A DNA stretch of 64,000 nucleotides from Tolypothrix sp. PCC 7712. GTDB lineage: Bacteria > Cyanobacteriota > Cyanobacteriia > Cyanobacteriales > Nostocaceae. The stretch spans positions 4,154,001 to 4,218,000 of the forward strand of contig NZ_CP063785.1 in assembly GCF_025860405.1 (NCBI RefSeq), given 5' to 3'. Positions 36,250-44,642 of this stretch are shown here, one piece after another; within the stretch, counting starts at the first letter, position 1, and each line of letters opens with the position of its first letter. The translations under genes and the position numbers were made by a program. The notes under the pieces are model-generated. The model was given only the letters and a program-made list of their open reading frames with translations. It made no database searches and was not told the DNA's origin.

Positions 36250-37638
36250 TTATCCATTAAGTTCTATAGGAATAGTAATTATAAACTCTGTACCTTCACC
36301 AAATGTAGACTTATAGTGTAGTTGACCACCATGTTTTTCAACTACAATTTGATAGCTGATAGATAGCCCCAATCCGGTACCTTTACCAACAGGTTTAGTA
36401 GTGAAAAAAGGGTCAAATAATTGCTTTTGAATATTTTTGGGAATTCCTGAACCATTATCGGCAATGCGAATAACTACTAGTTTATCATGAATTAATTCTG
36501 TCTGAATACGAATTAGGGGATATTTGGGAGAAGATTCAGGTAGCTTACAAGTTATATCGGGAAAATTAAAACTTTCAAATATAGCATCAATAGCATTAGT
36601 AATAATATTCATAAATACTTGATTAATTAGCCCAGGGTAGCATTCTACTAATGGTAAATCACTATATTCCTTAACAACGGTGATTATTTGCTCAGTTTGG
36701 TGGTTTTTGAGACGACTTTGCAAAACTAATAGAGTACTATCAATACCTGCGTGAATATCGACTTTTTTTCTTTCAGATTCATCAAGACGAGAGAAGTTTC
36801 GTAAAGCTAAAACTATTTCTTGAATACGGGTTGTACCGACCTTCATAGAATTAAGCAATTGTAGAAAATCAGCACTGAGAAAATCTAGCTCAATATCAGC
36901 GATCGCAATTTGAATTTCTGCTACTGGTTCAGGATAATATTGTTGGTATAAGTTAATTAAATCTAGTAAATCTTGACTGTAGTTAATCGCATAAACAAGA
37001 TTACCTGCAATAAAGCTGACTGGGTTATTAATTTCATGGGCAATTCCCGCCACAAGTTGTCCTAATGCTGCCATTTTTTCATTTTGGAGCAATCTTGTAT
37101 AGTTCTGCTTGAGATTCTGAAAACCTGCTTTAGTACTTTTAGATTCTGCCTCTACTTGTTGAAGTTGGGCAAGGGTTAAAACATGAATTTGAGAATGGGC
37201 TACAAGTAACTGATGAAAGTCTAATAGTTGATAATTCCCAGATTGACTTTCTACTATAATTGGTTCATAAACTAGTTGGGGCTTTCTTTGTAATGCGATC
37301 TGATTCGCTTCTACAATCAGCGTATCTTCAGAAATTATGCATACCTCTGGCTGGAGAAAATTAACCAGATGTTCCGTAGGGCGGGATGCAAATAGAGATA
37401 AACTATAGGGACGGCTCATATGTTCAAAAAATCTTTGCCGCGAAATCATCCCTATATATTTTTCATCTCTGGTAATGATAATTCCTGGTAATAAAGGTTC
37501 TTCCTTAAATAGAATAGTTAAATCATTTACTGTACGCGTTACCTCAACGTAAACTGACCACAGTGGTAATTCTTTCAAAGTTGAATTTAATTGTAAGTTC
37601 AACTCATGAGCAATTTTCATGCTATGCATCGCCAGCAT
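36250..37638 (-). CDS. Sensor histidine kinase
   Basis: A 462-residue soluble kinase. Residues about 20-150 look like a pair of CBS-like sensing units (IIITRDEKYIGMISRQRFFE; CIISEDTLIVEANQIAL). A coiled-coil follows at 155-190. The phosphoacceptor is in GIAHEINNP (His201). The ATPase domain has the N box NQVFMNIITNAIDAI, G1 DNGSGIP, F box FFTTKP and G2 GKGTGLGLS. There are no membrane helices. No response regulator is adjacent, so the partner is unknown. ATGs at codons 1, 4 and 7 are all possible starts. Confidence 0.88.
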   Translation of the reverse strand: MLAMHSMKIAHELNLQLNSTLKELPLWSVYVEVTRTVNDLTILFKEEPLLPGIIITRDEKYIGMISRQRFFEHMSRPYSLSLFASRPTEHLVNFLQPEVCIISEDTLIVEANQIALQRKPQLVYEPIIVESQSGNYQLLDFHQLLVAHSQIHVLTLAQLQQVEAESKSTKAGFQNLKQNYTRLLQNEKMAALGQLVAGIAHEINNPVSFIAGNLVYAINYSQDLLDLINLYQQYYPEPVAEIQIAIADIELDFLSADFLQLLNSMKVGTTRIQEIVLALRNFSRLDESERKKVDIHAGIDSTLLVLQSRLKNHQTEQIITVVKEYSDLPLVECYPGLINQVFMNIITNAIDAIFESFNFPDITCKLPESSPKYPLIRIQTELIHDKLVVIRIADNGSGIPKNIQKQLFDPFFTTKPVGKGTGLGLSISYQIVVEKHGGQLHYKSTFGEGTEFIITIPIELNG

Positions 37639-38403
37639 ACTTTCAATCCTTTACCGTTGAAGTAAAATTTTTGGTAATATCTTTTCTACTTAAAGACTTA
37701 CCATTAAGACCAAAGAAAAACATGGGAACAGGTTTTAATGTTTTGTACAGATGAAATATCTTTCATCTAGCAGAATTGGTATCACACCCCAAACAACCAT
37801 TGCCACAATTGCAAAGTTGCTCAGACCTTACAACTTATGTTTCCCTGATTCTTAGATAAAATCACAAGACTGCTAAGAAATTATTGCGGTTATGGTATTA
37901 CCATATATATTAAAAATAGGTAAAAAAATTGCTAATCCTAGTAAAGGATAGCAATAATAACCGAGGTGTAAAATTATTCGTTGCGGTAGGGAATAGAGAC
38001 TAAGAAATAAAAATTTATCAATGATTTAGGGGAGTTAACAAATAAAACAATATTCTAAACTTTTTACGTAATGGGCATCTTATAGGGCGCAAAATGCTTA
38101 CCCCAAAACACTGATAATTGATTTTTGGAAAGACCCTATGACTGCTATAGCATAGCAGAAAATTGTAGGTCAAGCTAAAATCAAGCTGAACCAGGGGGTC
38201 TTTCAAGTAAAAAATATTCTATACCGTGTTTAGGCAGTCCCAATGAAAAAATTTCACCGCTATGCATGAAAGTCGAGGCGGGGATTTTTACTCAAAACTT
38301 TCAAGCTAGGGGAGATGAGGAAGCAGAGGGGAAAAGGGGACAAAGCAAATAACTTTTAACTTTTGACTCAGGACTCAGCACTTCCTACGCATCATCACAG
38401 AAG
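37639..38403. other. Intergenic region, nothing coding
   Basis: About 765 bp. An inverted repeat GAAAGACCC / GGGTCTTTC at about 38128 and 38196 encloses some 75 bp and could be a MITE-like remnant. No gene with family features is seen. Confidence 0.5.
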
Positions 38404-38510
38404 CATAAAAAACCTGGAGCGATCGCAATTCAACTGTCAATTACTTTATCATCGGATGTTGTAGCTTTTGGGTGTGTAACTCCTGGCATTTATGACCACT
38501 TCTGACTCTG
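38404..38510. repeat. Left copy of the duplicated mutS 5' region
   Basis: Aligns without gaps to 40434-40540 at an offset of exactly 2030 bp, with roughly 85% identity. It includes the mutS start codon equivalent (ATG at 38491, encoding MTTSDSD against MTAFDSE of real mutS). After about codon 7 similarity stops, and the frame ends at codon 26. Confidence 0.85.
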
Positions 38511-38610
38511 ACACTTGCCAAAAATACCTCATAAGGATAGTGAGTCTTATTCTAATAAGCGACTGCTAGACTATAGCAAGCTAATATGATTAGCCAGATA
38601 GGAGAATTGA

Positions 38611-39798
38611 ATGGAAGGCAAAAGATTTATCCACACACTCAGGCTAGAAAATTTCCTGTCTTATGGAAGTGAAGGTGAAGAGATAGAACTGCAACCACTA
38701 AATGTATTAATTGGTTCTAATACTTCAGGTAAGTCAAATTTGATTGAAGCTATTGGGATTTTACGGGCAACTCCTAAAGATTTACCAGCAGCCTTTCGAC
38801 AAGGTGGAGGTATTAGCGAGTTTCTATGGAAAGGGAACAAAGATATTCCCATAGCCAAATTTACAATATCTGTTGATTATCCTAAAGAATTAAAGACTTT
38901 ATTTTATAGCATAAATTTCACCAAATATCAGCAGAAAATTGAGTTACTAGATGAGGAGATAAAAGATAAAAATTATACATATTTTGACCGCTCTGATATA
39001 GATGGAAACCCAAGTTTTACGGTTAAAGAAAAAGATATAAATGGAGTAGAAAAGCTCTATAATGAATTTTGGGATTCAGAATTACTGGAATTGGAGCAGT
39101 CAATTTTAGCTCAAGTTCAAGAAGCACGTAAATATCCAGAAATAACCTATATTCGGAATCAATTTTCTCAAATATGTATATATAGAGATTTACCTATAGG
39201 TCGTCATTGTGAACCACGAAAACCTCAACAGACTGACTTGCCAGAATATCCTCTACTAGAGGATGGTAGCAATTTAGGTTTGGTTTTAAACAACTTACAA
39301 AACCAAATAGGTAGTAGAAAAATTATCGAGAAGCTGAAAAAGTTTTATGATGCAGTTGAAGAACTAAATGTCAGAATATATGGCGGTACAGTACAGATAT
39401 TTATTCGTGAAGAAGGTCTAGTTCAGCCTATTCCTGCAACTCGTTTATCTGATGGAACACTACGTTATTTATTTCTCATAGCTTTACTGCTTGACCCAAC
39501 ACCACCACCACTTATTTGTCTTGAAGAACCAGAAATAGGGTTGCATCCAGATATTTTACCTACTATCGCAGAAATGTTAATTGAAGCCTCTCAGAGAACA
39601 CAATTGATTGTGACAACTCATTCTGATGCTTTGGTTTCTGCTTTAAGTGAATATCCAGAATCAGTGTTAGTGTGTGAACGAGATGAAAAAGGCTCTCACC
39701 TCCGCCGTCTTGAACCTGATCAACTAAAAAACTGGTTAGAAAATTATACTCTTGGTGACCTTTGGCGGATGGGTGAAATTGGTGGTAATCGATGGTAA
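38611..39798 (+). CDS. AAA-family ATPase (OLD/RecF-like, ABC-type head), likely defence-type
   Basis: A 395-residue protein. Walker A is GSNTSGKSNLIEAIG (Lys41). A signature-like region (LSDGTLRYLFLIALLL) precedes Walker B (LICLEEPEIGLHPD, about 301-314) and the switch His in TTHSDAL. The C-terminus GEIGGNRW is typical of the stand-alone AAA_21-type ATPases that pair with a nuclease-like partner. The ribosome site AGGAGA lies five bases before the ATG at 38611. The next gene overlaps by 7 bp, so the two are translationally coupled. A TTGCCA-N17-TAGTGA promoter candidate lies near 38514-38542. The whole unit lies between two copies of the mutS 5' region. Function as anti-phage defence is inferred from family pairing. 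Confidence 0.85.
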   Translation: MEGKRFIHTLRLENFLSYGSEGEEIELQPLNVLIGSNTSGKSNLIEAIGILRATPKDLPAAFRQGGGISEFLWKGNKDIPIAKFTISVDYPKELKTLFYSINFTKYQQKIELLDEEIKDKNYTYFDRSDIDGNPSFTVKEKDINGVEKLYNEFWDSELLELEQSILAQVQEARKYPEITYIRNQFSQICIYRDLPIGRHCEPRKPQQTDLPEYPLLEDGSNLGLVLNNLQNQIGSRKIIEKLKKFYDAVEELNVRIYGGTVQIFIREEGLVQPIPATRLSDGTLRYLFLIALLLDPTPPPLICLEEPEIGLHPDILPTIAEMLIEASQRTQLIVTTHSDALVSALSEYPESVLVCERDEKGSHLRRLEPDQLKNWLENYTLGDLWRMGEIGGNRW

Positions 39799-40433
39799 AA
39801 GAAATTCGGATTTATATTGAAGGTGGTGGTTATGGTAAAAATACAAAAGCTTTAATTAGACAAGGATTTAGTCAGTTATTCAAACCACTTGTTGAATTGG
39901 CAAAAAGCCAACGCATTAAATGGGATATTATTATCTGTGGTTCTCGTAATAATGCTTTTCGCAACTTCAAAAATGCTATAAAATCTCATCCAGATGCTTT
40001 TAATGTGTTGCTGGTTGATGCGGAAGCACCTGTGAAAATAGATTCTCCTTGGGCACATTTAAAGTTTAGGGATAATTGGGATAAACCAGCAGGAGTTGAT
40101 GATAGCCATTGCCATTTAATGGTGCAAGCAATGGAAGCTTGGTTGGTAGCAGATATTGAAACTCTCAAAAAATTTTATGGACAAGGATTTAAAGAAAATG
40201 CCATTCCCAAAAATTCTAACGTGGAGACGATTGATAAAGAAAGCTTGGAACCAATTCTAAAGTCTGCGACTCGCAGCACTACCAAAGGTGAGTATCACAA
40301 AATAAATCATGCATCCAAGCTGTTAGCATTGTTGGATTTAACTAAGATTCGCAATGCTTCGCCTTACTGTGATCGCCTTTTTACCATACTATCTGCAAAA
40401 ATGGGTGTATCAGCCAACGACCCAAGCGAGTAA
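39792..40433 (+). CDS. DUF4276 protein, Toprim-like putative nuclease
   Basis: A 213-residue protein that starts inside the stop region of the ATPase gene (ATGGTAA overlap). The N-terminus IRIYIEGGG (Glu10) and the strand NVLLVDAEAPV (Asp76, Glu78) fit the Glu and D-x-D/E positions of a Toprim fold. A conserved HLMVQAMEAWLVAD helix follows, as in DUF4276 proteins. These proteins are found next to ATPases of the kind encoded upstream, comparable in layout to the PARIS AriA/AriB defence pair, though AriB belongs to a different family (DUF4435). Nuclease activity is inferred, not shown. Confidence 0.82.
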   Translation: MVKEIRIYIEGGGYGKNTKALIRQGFSQLFKPLVELAKSQRIKWDIIICGSRNNAFRNFKNAIKSHPDAFNVLLVDAEAPVKIDSPWAHLKFRDNWDKPAGVDDSHCHLMVQAMEAWLVADIETLKKFYGQGFKENAIPKNSNVETIDKESLEPILKSATRSTTKGEYHKINHASKLLALLDLTKIRNASPYCDRLFTILSAKMGVSANDPSE

Positions 40434-40540
40434 TAAAAAAATCTAGAGCGATCGCAATTCAAGTATCAATCACGTTATCATCGGATGTTGTGGCTTTCCC
40501 GTGCGTAACTCCTAGTATTTATGACAGCTTTTGATTCTGA
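40434..40540. repeat. Right copy of the duplicated mutS 5' region
   Basis: Contains the real mutS start (ATG at 40521) and its upstream HIP1 site. It matches 38404-38510 at an offset of 2030 bp. It begins at the stop codon of the DUF4276 gene. Confidence 0.85.
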
Positions 40541-43196
40541 ATTTCAGCCAACGGAATCCAATCATCCAACTGCGCCTCACTCGGACACGCGACTGGTAGA
40601 CCGCAGCAAGTTGAGCAAGATGTATCAACATTATGTAGAAATGAAGGATAAGTATCTTCATGCGCTGCTGCTATATCGCGTAGGGGATTTCTTTGAAACT
40701 TTTTTCCAAGATGCTGTGACTGTATCTCGCGAACTAGAACTAGTTCTGACTAGCAAGCACGGTGGTGAAGTTGGACGGGTGGCGATGACTGGTGTACCTC
40801 ACCACGCTTGGGAACGCTACACTACCCAATTGGTAGAGAAAGGCTATGCTGTGGTGATTTGTGACCAAGTAGAAGATGCTTCCGAAGCTGTGGGTTTGGT
40901 ACGGCGTGAGGTAACACGCATCCTTACCCCTGGGACGTTGCTGGAAGAAGGAATGCTGAAAGCAAGTCGTAATAATTACCTGTCTGCTGTGGTAATTGCG
41001 GCTAATCATTGGGGTTTAGCCTATGCAGATATATCAACAGGGGAATTTCTCACAACACAAGGAAGTGATTTAGAACACCTCACCCAAGAGTTAATGCGTT
41101 TACAGCCTTCCGAGGTGCTGTTTCCTACGAATGCTCCCGATTTAGGTAGCATATTACGTCCGGGAGAAACTTCGCCTCATCTCCCCCAATGTTTACCGCC
41201 AGCTTTTTGTTATAGTTTGCGATCGCAAGTACCATTTTCTGCTGGAGAAGCTAGAAGTAGATTATTGCAGAAATTCAAAGTGCGATCGCTCGAAGGTCTG
41301 GGTTGTGAACATTTGCCCTTAGCTGTGCGGGCGGCTGGCGGTCTTTTAGAATATTTGGCAGATACGCAAAAAGAAAACTCCGTTCCGCTGCAGTTATTAC
41401 GCACCTATACCGTCACTGATTATCTCATTGTTGACCATCAAACCCGGCGTAACTTAGAAATTACCCAAACCGTTCGCGATGGGACTTTTCACGGTTCCTT
41501 GCTGTGGGCGTTAGATAGAACGAATACCGCTATGGGCGGGCGGGCTTTGCGGCGGTGGTTACTGCAACCACTTATCGATATTAAAGGCATTCAAGCCAGG
41601 CAAGATACCATTCAAGAATTAGTCGAAAATACAGCGTTACGTCAAGATTTGCGGCAGTTACTCCGGCAAATTTATGACTTGGAACGGTTAACAGGTAGGG
41701 CTGGTTCGGGGACTGCAAATGCTAAAGATTTAGTCGCTTTGGCAGATTCCCTCTCTCGCCTACCAGAATTATCAGAGTTAGTTAGTGAAGCTTATTCTCC
41801 CTTTTTAAGGGCTTTGCAGAAAGTGCCCGCAAAATTAGAAGAGTTGGCACAAAAATTACACGCCCATATTGTCGAGTCACCACCCATACATATTAAAGAA
41901 GGTGGTTTAATTCGCTCTGGTGTAAATAATTTATTGGATGAGAGTAAAGCTACTGTAGAAGCGGATCAGCAGTGGATTGCTAATTTAGAAGTTGATGAAA
42001 GGGCGAGAACGGGCATCCCCACTTTAAAAGTAGGATTTAATAAAACCTTTGGTTACTACATCAGTATTTCTCGTGCTAAATCTGACCAAGTTCCTAGTAA
42101 TTACATCCGCAAGCAGACGCTGACGAATGAGGAACGTTACATCACTCCCGAATTAAAAGAACGGGAAGCCCGAATTCTTTCCGCCCGTGATGATTTAAAT
42201 CAGTTGGAATATGAGATTTTTGTCGCCTTGCGGGAAGAAGTGGGAGAACAGGCGGAAGTCATTCGCAATCTGTCGCGCGCTGTGGCGGCGGTAGATGTGT
42301 TGTGTGGTTTAGCCGAGTTAGCCGTAAATCAAGGCTATTGTCGCCCGCAAATGGTACCTGGGCGAGAAATTCAAATTGTCGATGGGCGACATCCAGTAGT
42401 GGAACAGTCTATACCTTCGGGTTTCTTTGTCCCCAACTCCACACAGTTAGGAGATGAAAGCGCTAAATTATCCTCCTCATCTCCCTCATCTCCCTCATCT
42501 CCCTCATCTCCCTCATCTCCCTCATCTCCCTCATCTCCCTCATCTCCCTCATCTCCCTCATCTCCCTCATCTCCCTCATCTCCTGACTTAATTATCCTAA
42601 CTGGGCCCAATGCTAGCGGTAAGAGTTGTTATTTGCGTCAGGTAGGGTTAATTCAGTTAATGGCGCAAACTGGGAGTTTTGTGCCGGCGAGATTTGCCAA
42701 GTTGGGAGTTTGCGATCGCATTTTTACCCGTGTGGGTGCAGTCGATGATTTAGCTACAGGTCAATCTACCTTTATGGTAGAGATGAACGAAACCGCCAAT
42801 ATTCTCAATCATGCCACATTGCGATCGCTCGTACTTTTAGATGAAATTGGTCGCGGAACTGCAACCTTTGATGGGCTATCTATCGCTTGGGCGGTAGCTG
42901 AGTATTTAGCAACAGATATCAAAGCCAGAACAATTTTTGCTACCCATTACCACGAGTTAAACGAACTGGCAGGAATGTTAGCAAATGTGGCTAATTATCA
43001 GGTGACAGTCAAAGAATTACCCGACCAAATTATCTTTTTACACCAAGTTCAACCAGGGGGCGCTGATAAATCTTACGGTATTGAAGCGGGTAGGTTAGCG
43101 GGTTTACCAGCTGTGGTTATTAAACGAGCAAAACAAGTCATGGGGCAAATCGAAAAGCACAGTAAAATTGCGATGGGCTTACAAAATCTTGATTAG
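40521..43196 (+). CDS. mutS: DNA mismatch repair protein MutS
   Basis: An 891-residue MutS1. The mismatch-binding domain includes ALLLYRVGDFFETFFQDA with the Phe-x-Glu region, followed by the connector, lever (LEITQTVRDG), clamp, and ATPase domain with GPNASGKSCYLRQ (Walker A, residues 695-702), STFMVEMNETANIL, VLLDEIGRGTATFDG and ATHYHEL. It recognises base mismatches and recruits MutL. It is unusual in carrying 12 consecutive Ser-Ser-Pro triplets (residues 653-688), encoded by a nonamer tandem repeat, directly before the Walker A strand. That loop is short in E. coli MutS. There is no Shine-Dalgarno; the start fits the family N-terminus (LSKMYQHYVEMKDKY). Confidence 0.96.
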   Translation: MTAFDSEFQPTESNHPTAPHSDTRLVDRSKLSKMYQHYVEMKDKYLHALLLYRVGDFFETFFQDAVTVSRELELVLTSKHGGEVGRVAMTGVPHHAWERYTTQLVEKGYAVVICDQVEDASEAVGLVRREVTRILTPGTLLEEGMLKASRNNYLSAVVIAANHWGLAYADISTGEFLTTQGSDLEHLTQELMRLQPSEVLFPTNAPDLGSILRPGETSPHLPQCLPPAFCYSLRSQVPFSAGEARSRLLQKFKVRSLEGLGCEHLPLAVRAAGGLLEYLADTQKENSVPLQLLRTYTVTDYLIVDHQTRRNLEITQTVRDGTFHGSLLWALDRTNTAMGGRALRRWLLQPLIDIKGIQARQDTIQELVENTALRQDLRQLLRQIYDLERLTGRAGSGTANAKDLVALADSLSRLPELSELVSEAYSPFLRALQKVPAKLEELAQKLHAHIVESPPIHIKEGGLIRSGVNNLLDESKATVEADQQWIANLEVDERARTGIPTLKVGFNKTFGYYISISRAKSDQVPSNYIRKQTLTNEERYITPELKEREARILSARDDLNQLEYEIFVALREEVGEQAEVIRNLSRAVAAVDVLCGLAELAVNQGYCRPQMVPGREIQIVDGRHPVVEQSIPSGFFVPNSTQLGDESAKLSSSSPSSPSSPSSPSSPSSPSSPSSPSSPSSPSSPSSPDLIILTGPNASGKSCYLRQVGLIQLMAQTGSFVPARFAKLGVCDRIFTRVGAVDDLATGQSTFMVEMNETANILNHATLRSLVLLDEIGRGTATFDGLSIAWAVAEYLATDIKARTIFATHYHELNELAGMLANVANYQVTVKELPDQIIFLHQVQPGGADKSYGIEAGRLAGLPAVVIKRAKQVMGQIEKHSKIAMGLQNLD
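42477..42584 (+). repeat. 12-unit nonamer microsatellite inside mutS
   Basis: Eleven TCATCTCCC units plus one TCATCTCCT, in frame as Ser-Ser-Pro codons. It is the reverse complement of the GATGAGGGA tandem repeats found between genes at 5024-5075 and 47656-47758. Gain or loss of units would keep the reading frame. Confidence 0.95.
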
Positions 43197-43926
43197 AAAG
43201 GGGCATTGGGCATGGGGCATAGGGCATGGGGGTTAGGTAATTGGTAATTGGAATGCTCTTAATTGTCATACCAATTTATACCAACTTAAAAAAAGAATGT
43301 GACAAATAGGTAGGGGCACAGCAGTGCTGTGCCCTCCGAGTGATTTATTTGTTGCCACCATTCCATGATTCCTCTACACCTTGACGGATGGCATAATTCA
43401 TATGTTATTTCCATAAATTGCGGAAATTGGATGATTATAACTCATCGTTCGCGTAATCGATTCTGAAAATAAAGAATTCATCAAAATGGTTAAAAGGCTT
43501 ACAACAAAAGGATTAATCGCATCAAACTTTTATCCATATACCCTTTAGAGGCGTGGTTAGTTCACAGTGCGATGACGGTGCGATCGCACCGATACATTCA
43601 GATTCCTACTGAAATCTTTGAGGGAAATCGGGTAAGTGTAAGCTTTCTATTCTGATTACCAAAACCAAAGCTATATATAGTAGGAATTTCATGGTTTTTT
43701 GGGAATTAATTATTTCCGATTTGGATTACGCGAATGGTGAGTTATAAAATCTAGATTTGTTTGTAGGATATTTTTAATTTTAATAAGAAAATTGCAAAAT
43801 AAGAGGATATTGATCCAGTAAAAATAAAATAACTGTAGGGGAGCCAGTCGTGTAGGTGGGTACCCCAACTTGAACAAACTGGCGTTGTGTTATGCGCTGA
43901 TTTTTATAAATTACGCCTAATGTGAA
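43197..43926. other. Intergenic region with partial MITE
   Basis: Starts with GGGCATG-type tandem repeats, then a partial copy of the AATACCAATT element (43268-43342) with the palindromic GGGGCACAGC / GCTGTGCCC. A HIP1-containing palindrome (GGTGCGATCGCACC) lies at about 43577-43590. No gene was recognised. Confidence 0.55.
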
Positions 43927-44445
43927 TTAAAGAAGTTGAGATTGGAAAGTGAGAACATTAATCCCAAAACGTAGACGAAGCAACAAACGTAGTGTGTGAG
44001 ATGCAATCTTGGCAGCAATATCCCGCTTTTGTCACTCTCCGGGAGGGCGATCGCTAGAAGCCCGATGAGGCAATCAATACAAGCTATACTATTAGAAAAA
44101 AGTTGGTCTTGTATTTGTTATTAGAAAATAATCGCGCAAACGCTTGTTATACAAAAGCTCTAGAATTCAGAAATGGCAAAAGTTTTCGGAGAGTGACAGA
44201 ACAGGGATATGTACGCAAAAACCATCAACAGTTTTGTTGAGTAGGCGTTCGGGATTACGCCCAGTATTTTGAATTTCATGAAAAACGCCTTCTACACGTT
44301 GGCGAACACGACTAATAAAACGTTTCAAGGTATGAGAATGTTGAAGATGTTGGTTATCGCGGGTAAGCGTCCAGATCCGATTACCAGTGCGACGAGCGAT
44401 CGCGGCCCAATACGGTTCGGATAAGTATTTTGTATCTCCCTCGTG
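43927..44445 (-). pseudogene. IS982-type transposase remnant, interrupted
   Basis: Two pieces of one C-terminal transposase frame are readable. The upstream piece (44445 down to about 44199) encodes GDTKYLSEPYWAAIARRTGN and then FISRVRQRVEGVFHEIQNTG and NKTVDGF. The last piece (about 44024 down to 43927) encodes AAKIASHTLRLLLRLRFGIN and ends in a stop. A roughly 170-bp insertion separates them. The pattern of the R-x-R-V/I-E-x-V-F block fits IS982-family transposases. The N-terminus is missing beyond 44445, replaced by tandem repeats. Confidence 0.65.
44030..44198. mobile_element. Small MITE-like insertion within the IS982 remnant
   Basis: About 169 bp bounded by perfect 12-bp inverted ends TGTCACTCTCCG (44030-44041) and CGGAGAGTGACA (44187-44198). 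Removing it brings the two parts of the transposase tail together. It codes for nothing. No clear target duplication is seen. Confidence 0.6.
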
Positions 44446-44642
44446 ATTTGGGAAAAGGGCAATGGGAAAAGGGGTAAGGGTAAATTCAATACTTACCCCT
44501 TTTCCCTTTCCCCCTTAACCGAACTGTATTGGCAGTCAACCGTCAACCGTCAACAATTAATATTTGAATTTCTACCACAAGTAAGACCCGCAAAGAAGCT
44601 ATTATTTGCAACGATCGCACCTAATAGTATCGAGAGGACTTC

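Noticed and set aside
42371..42610. Leftward frame with an acidic Asp-Glu-Gly repeat
   Set aside because: It is antisense to the nonamer repeat in mutS; mutS is clearly the coding strand.
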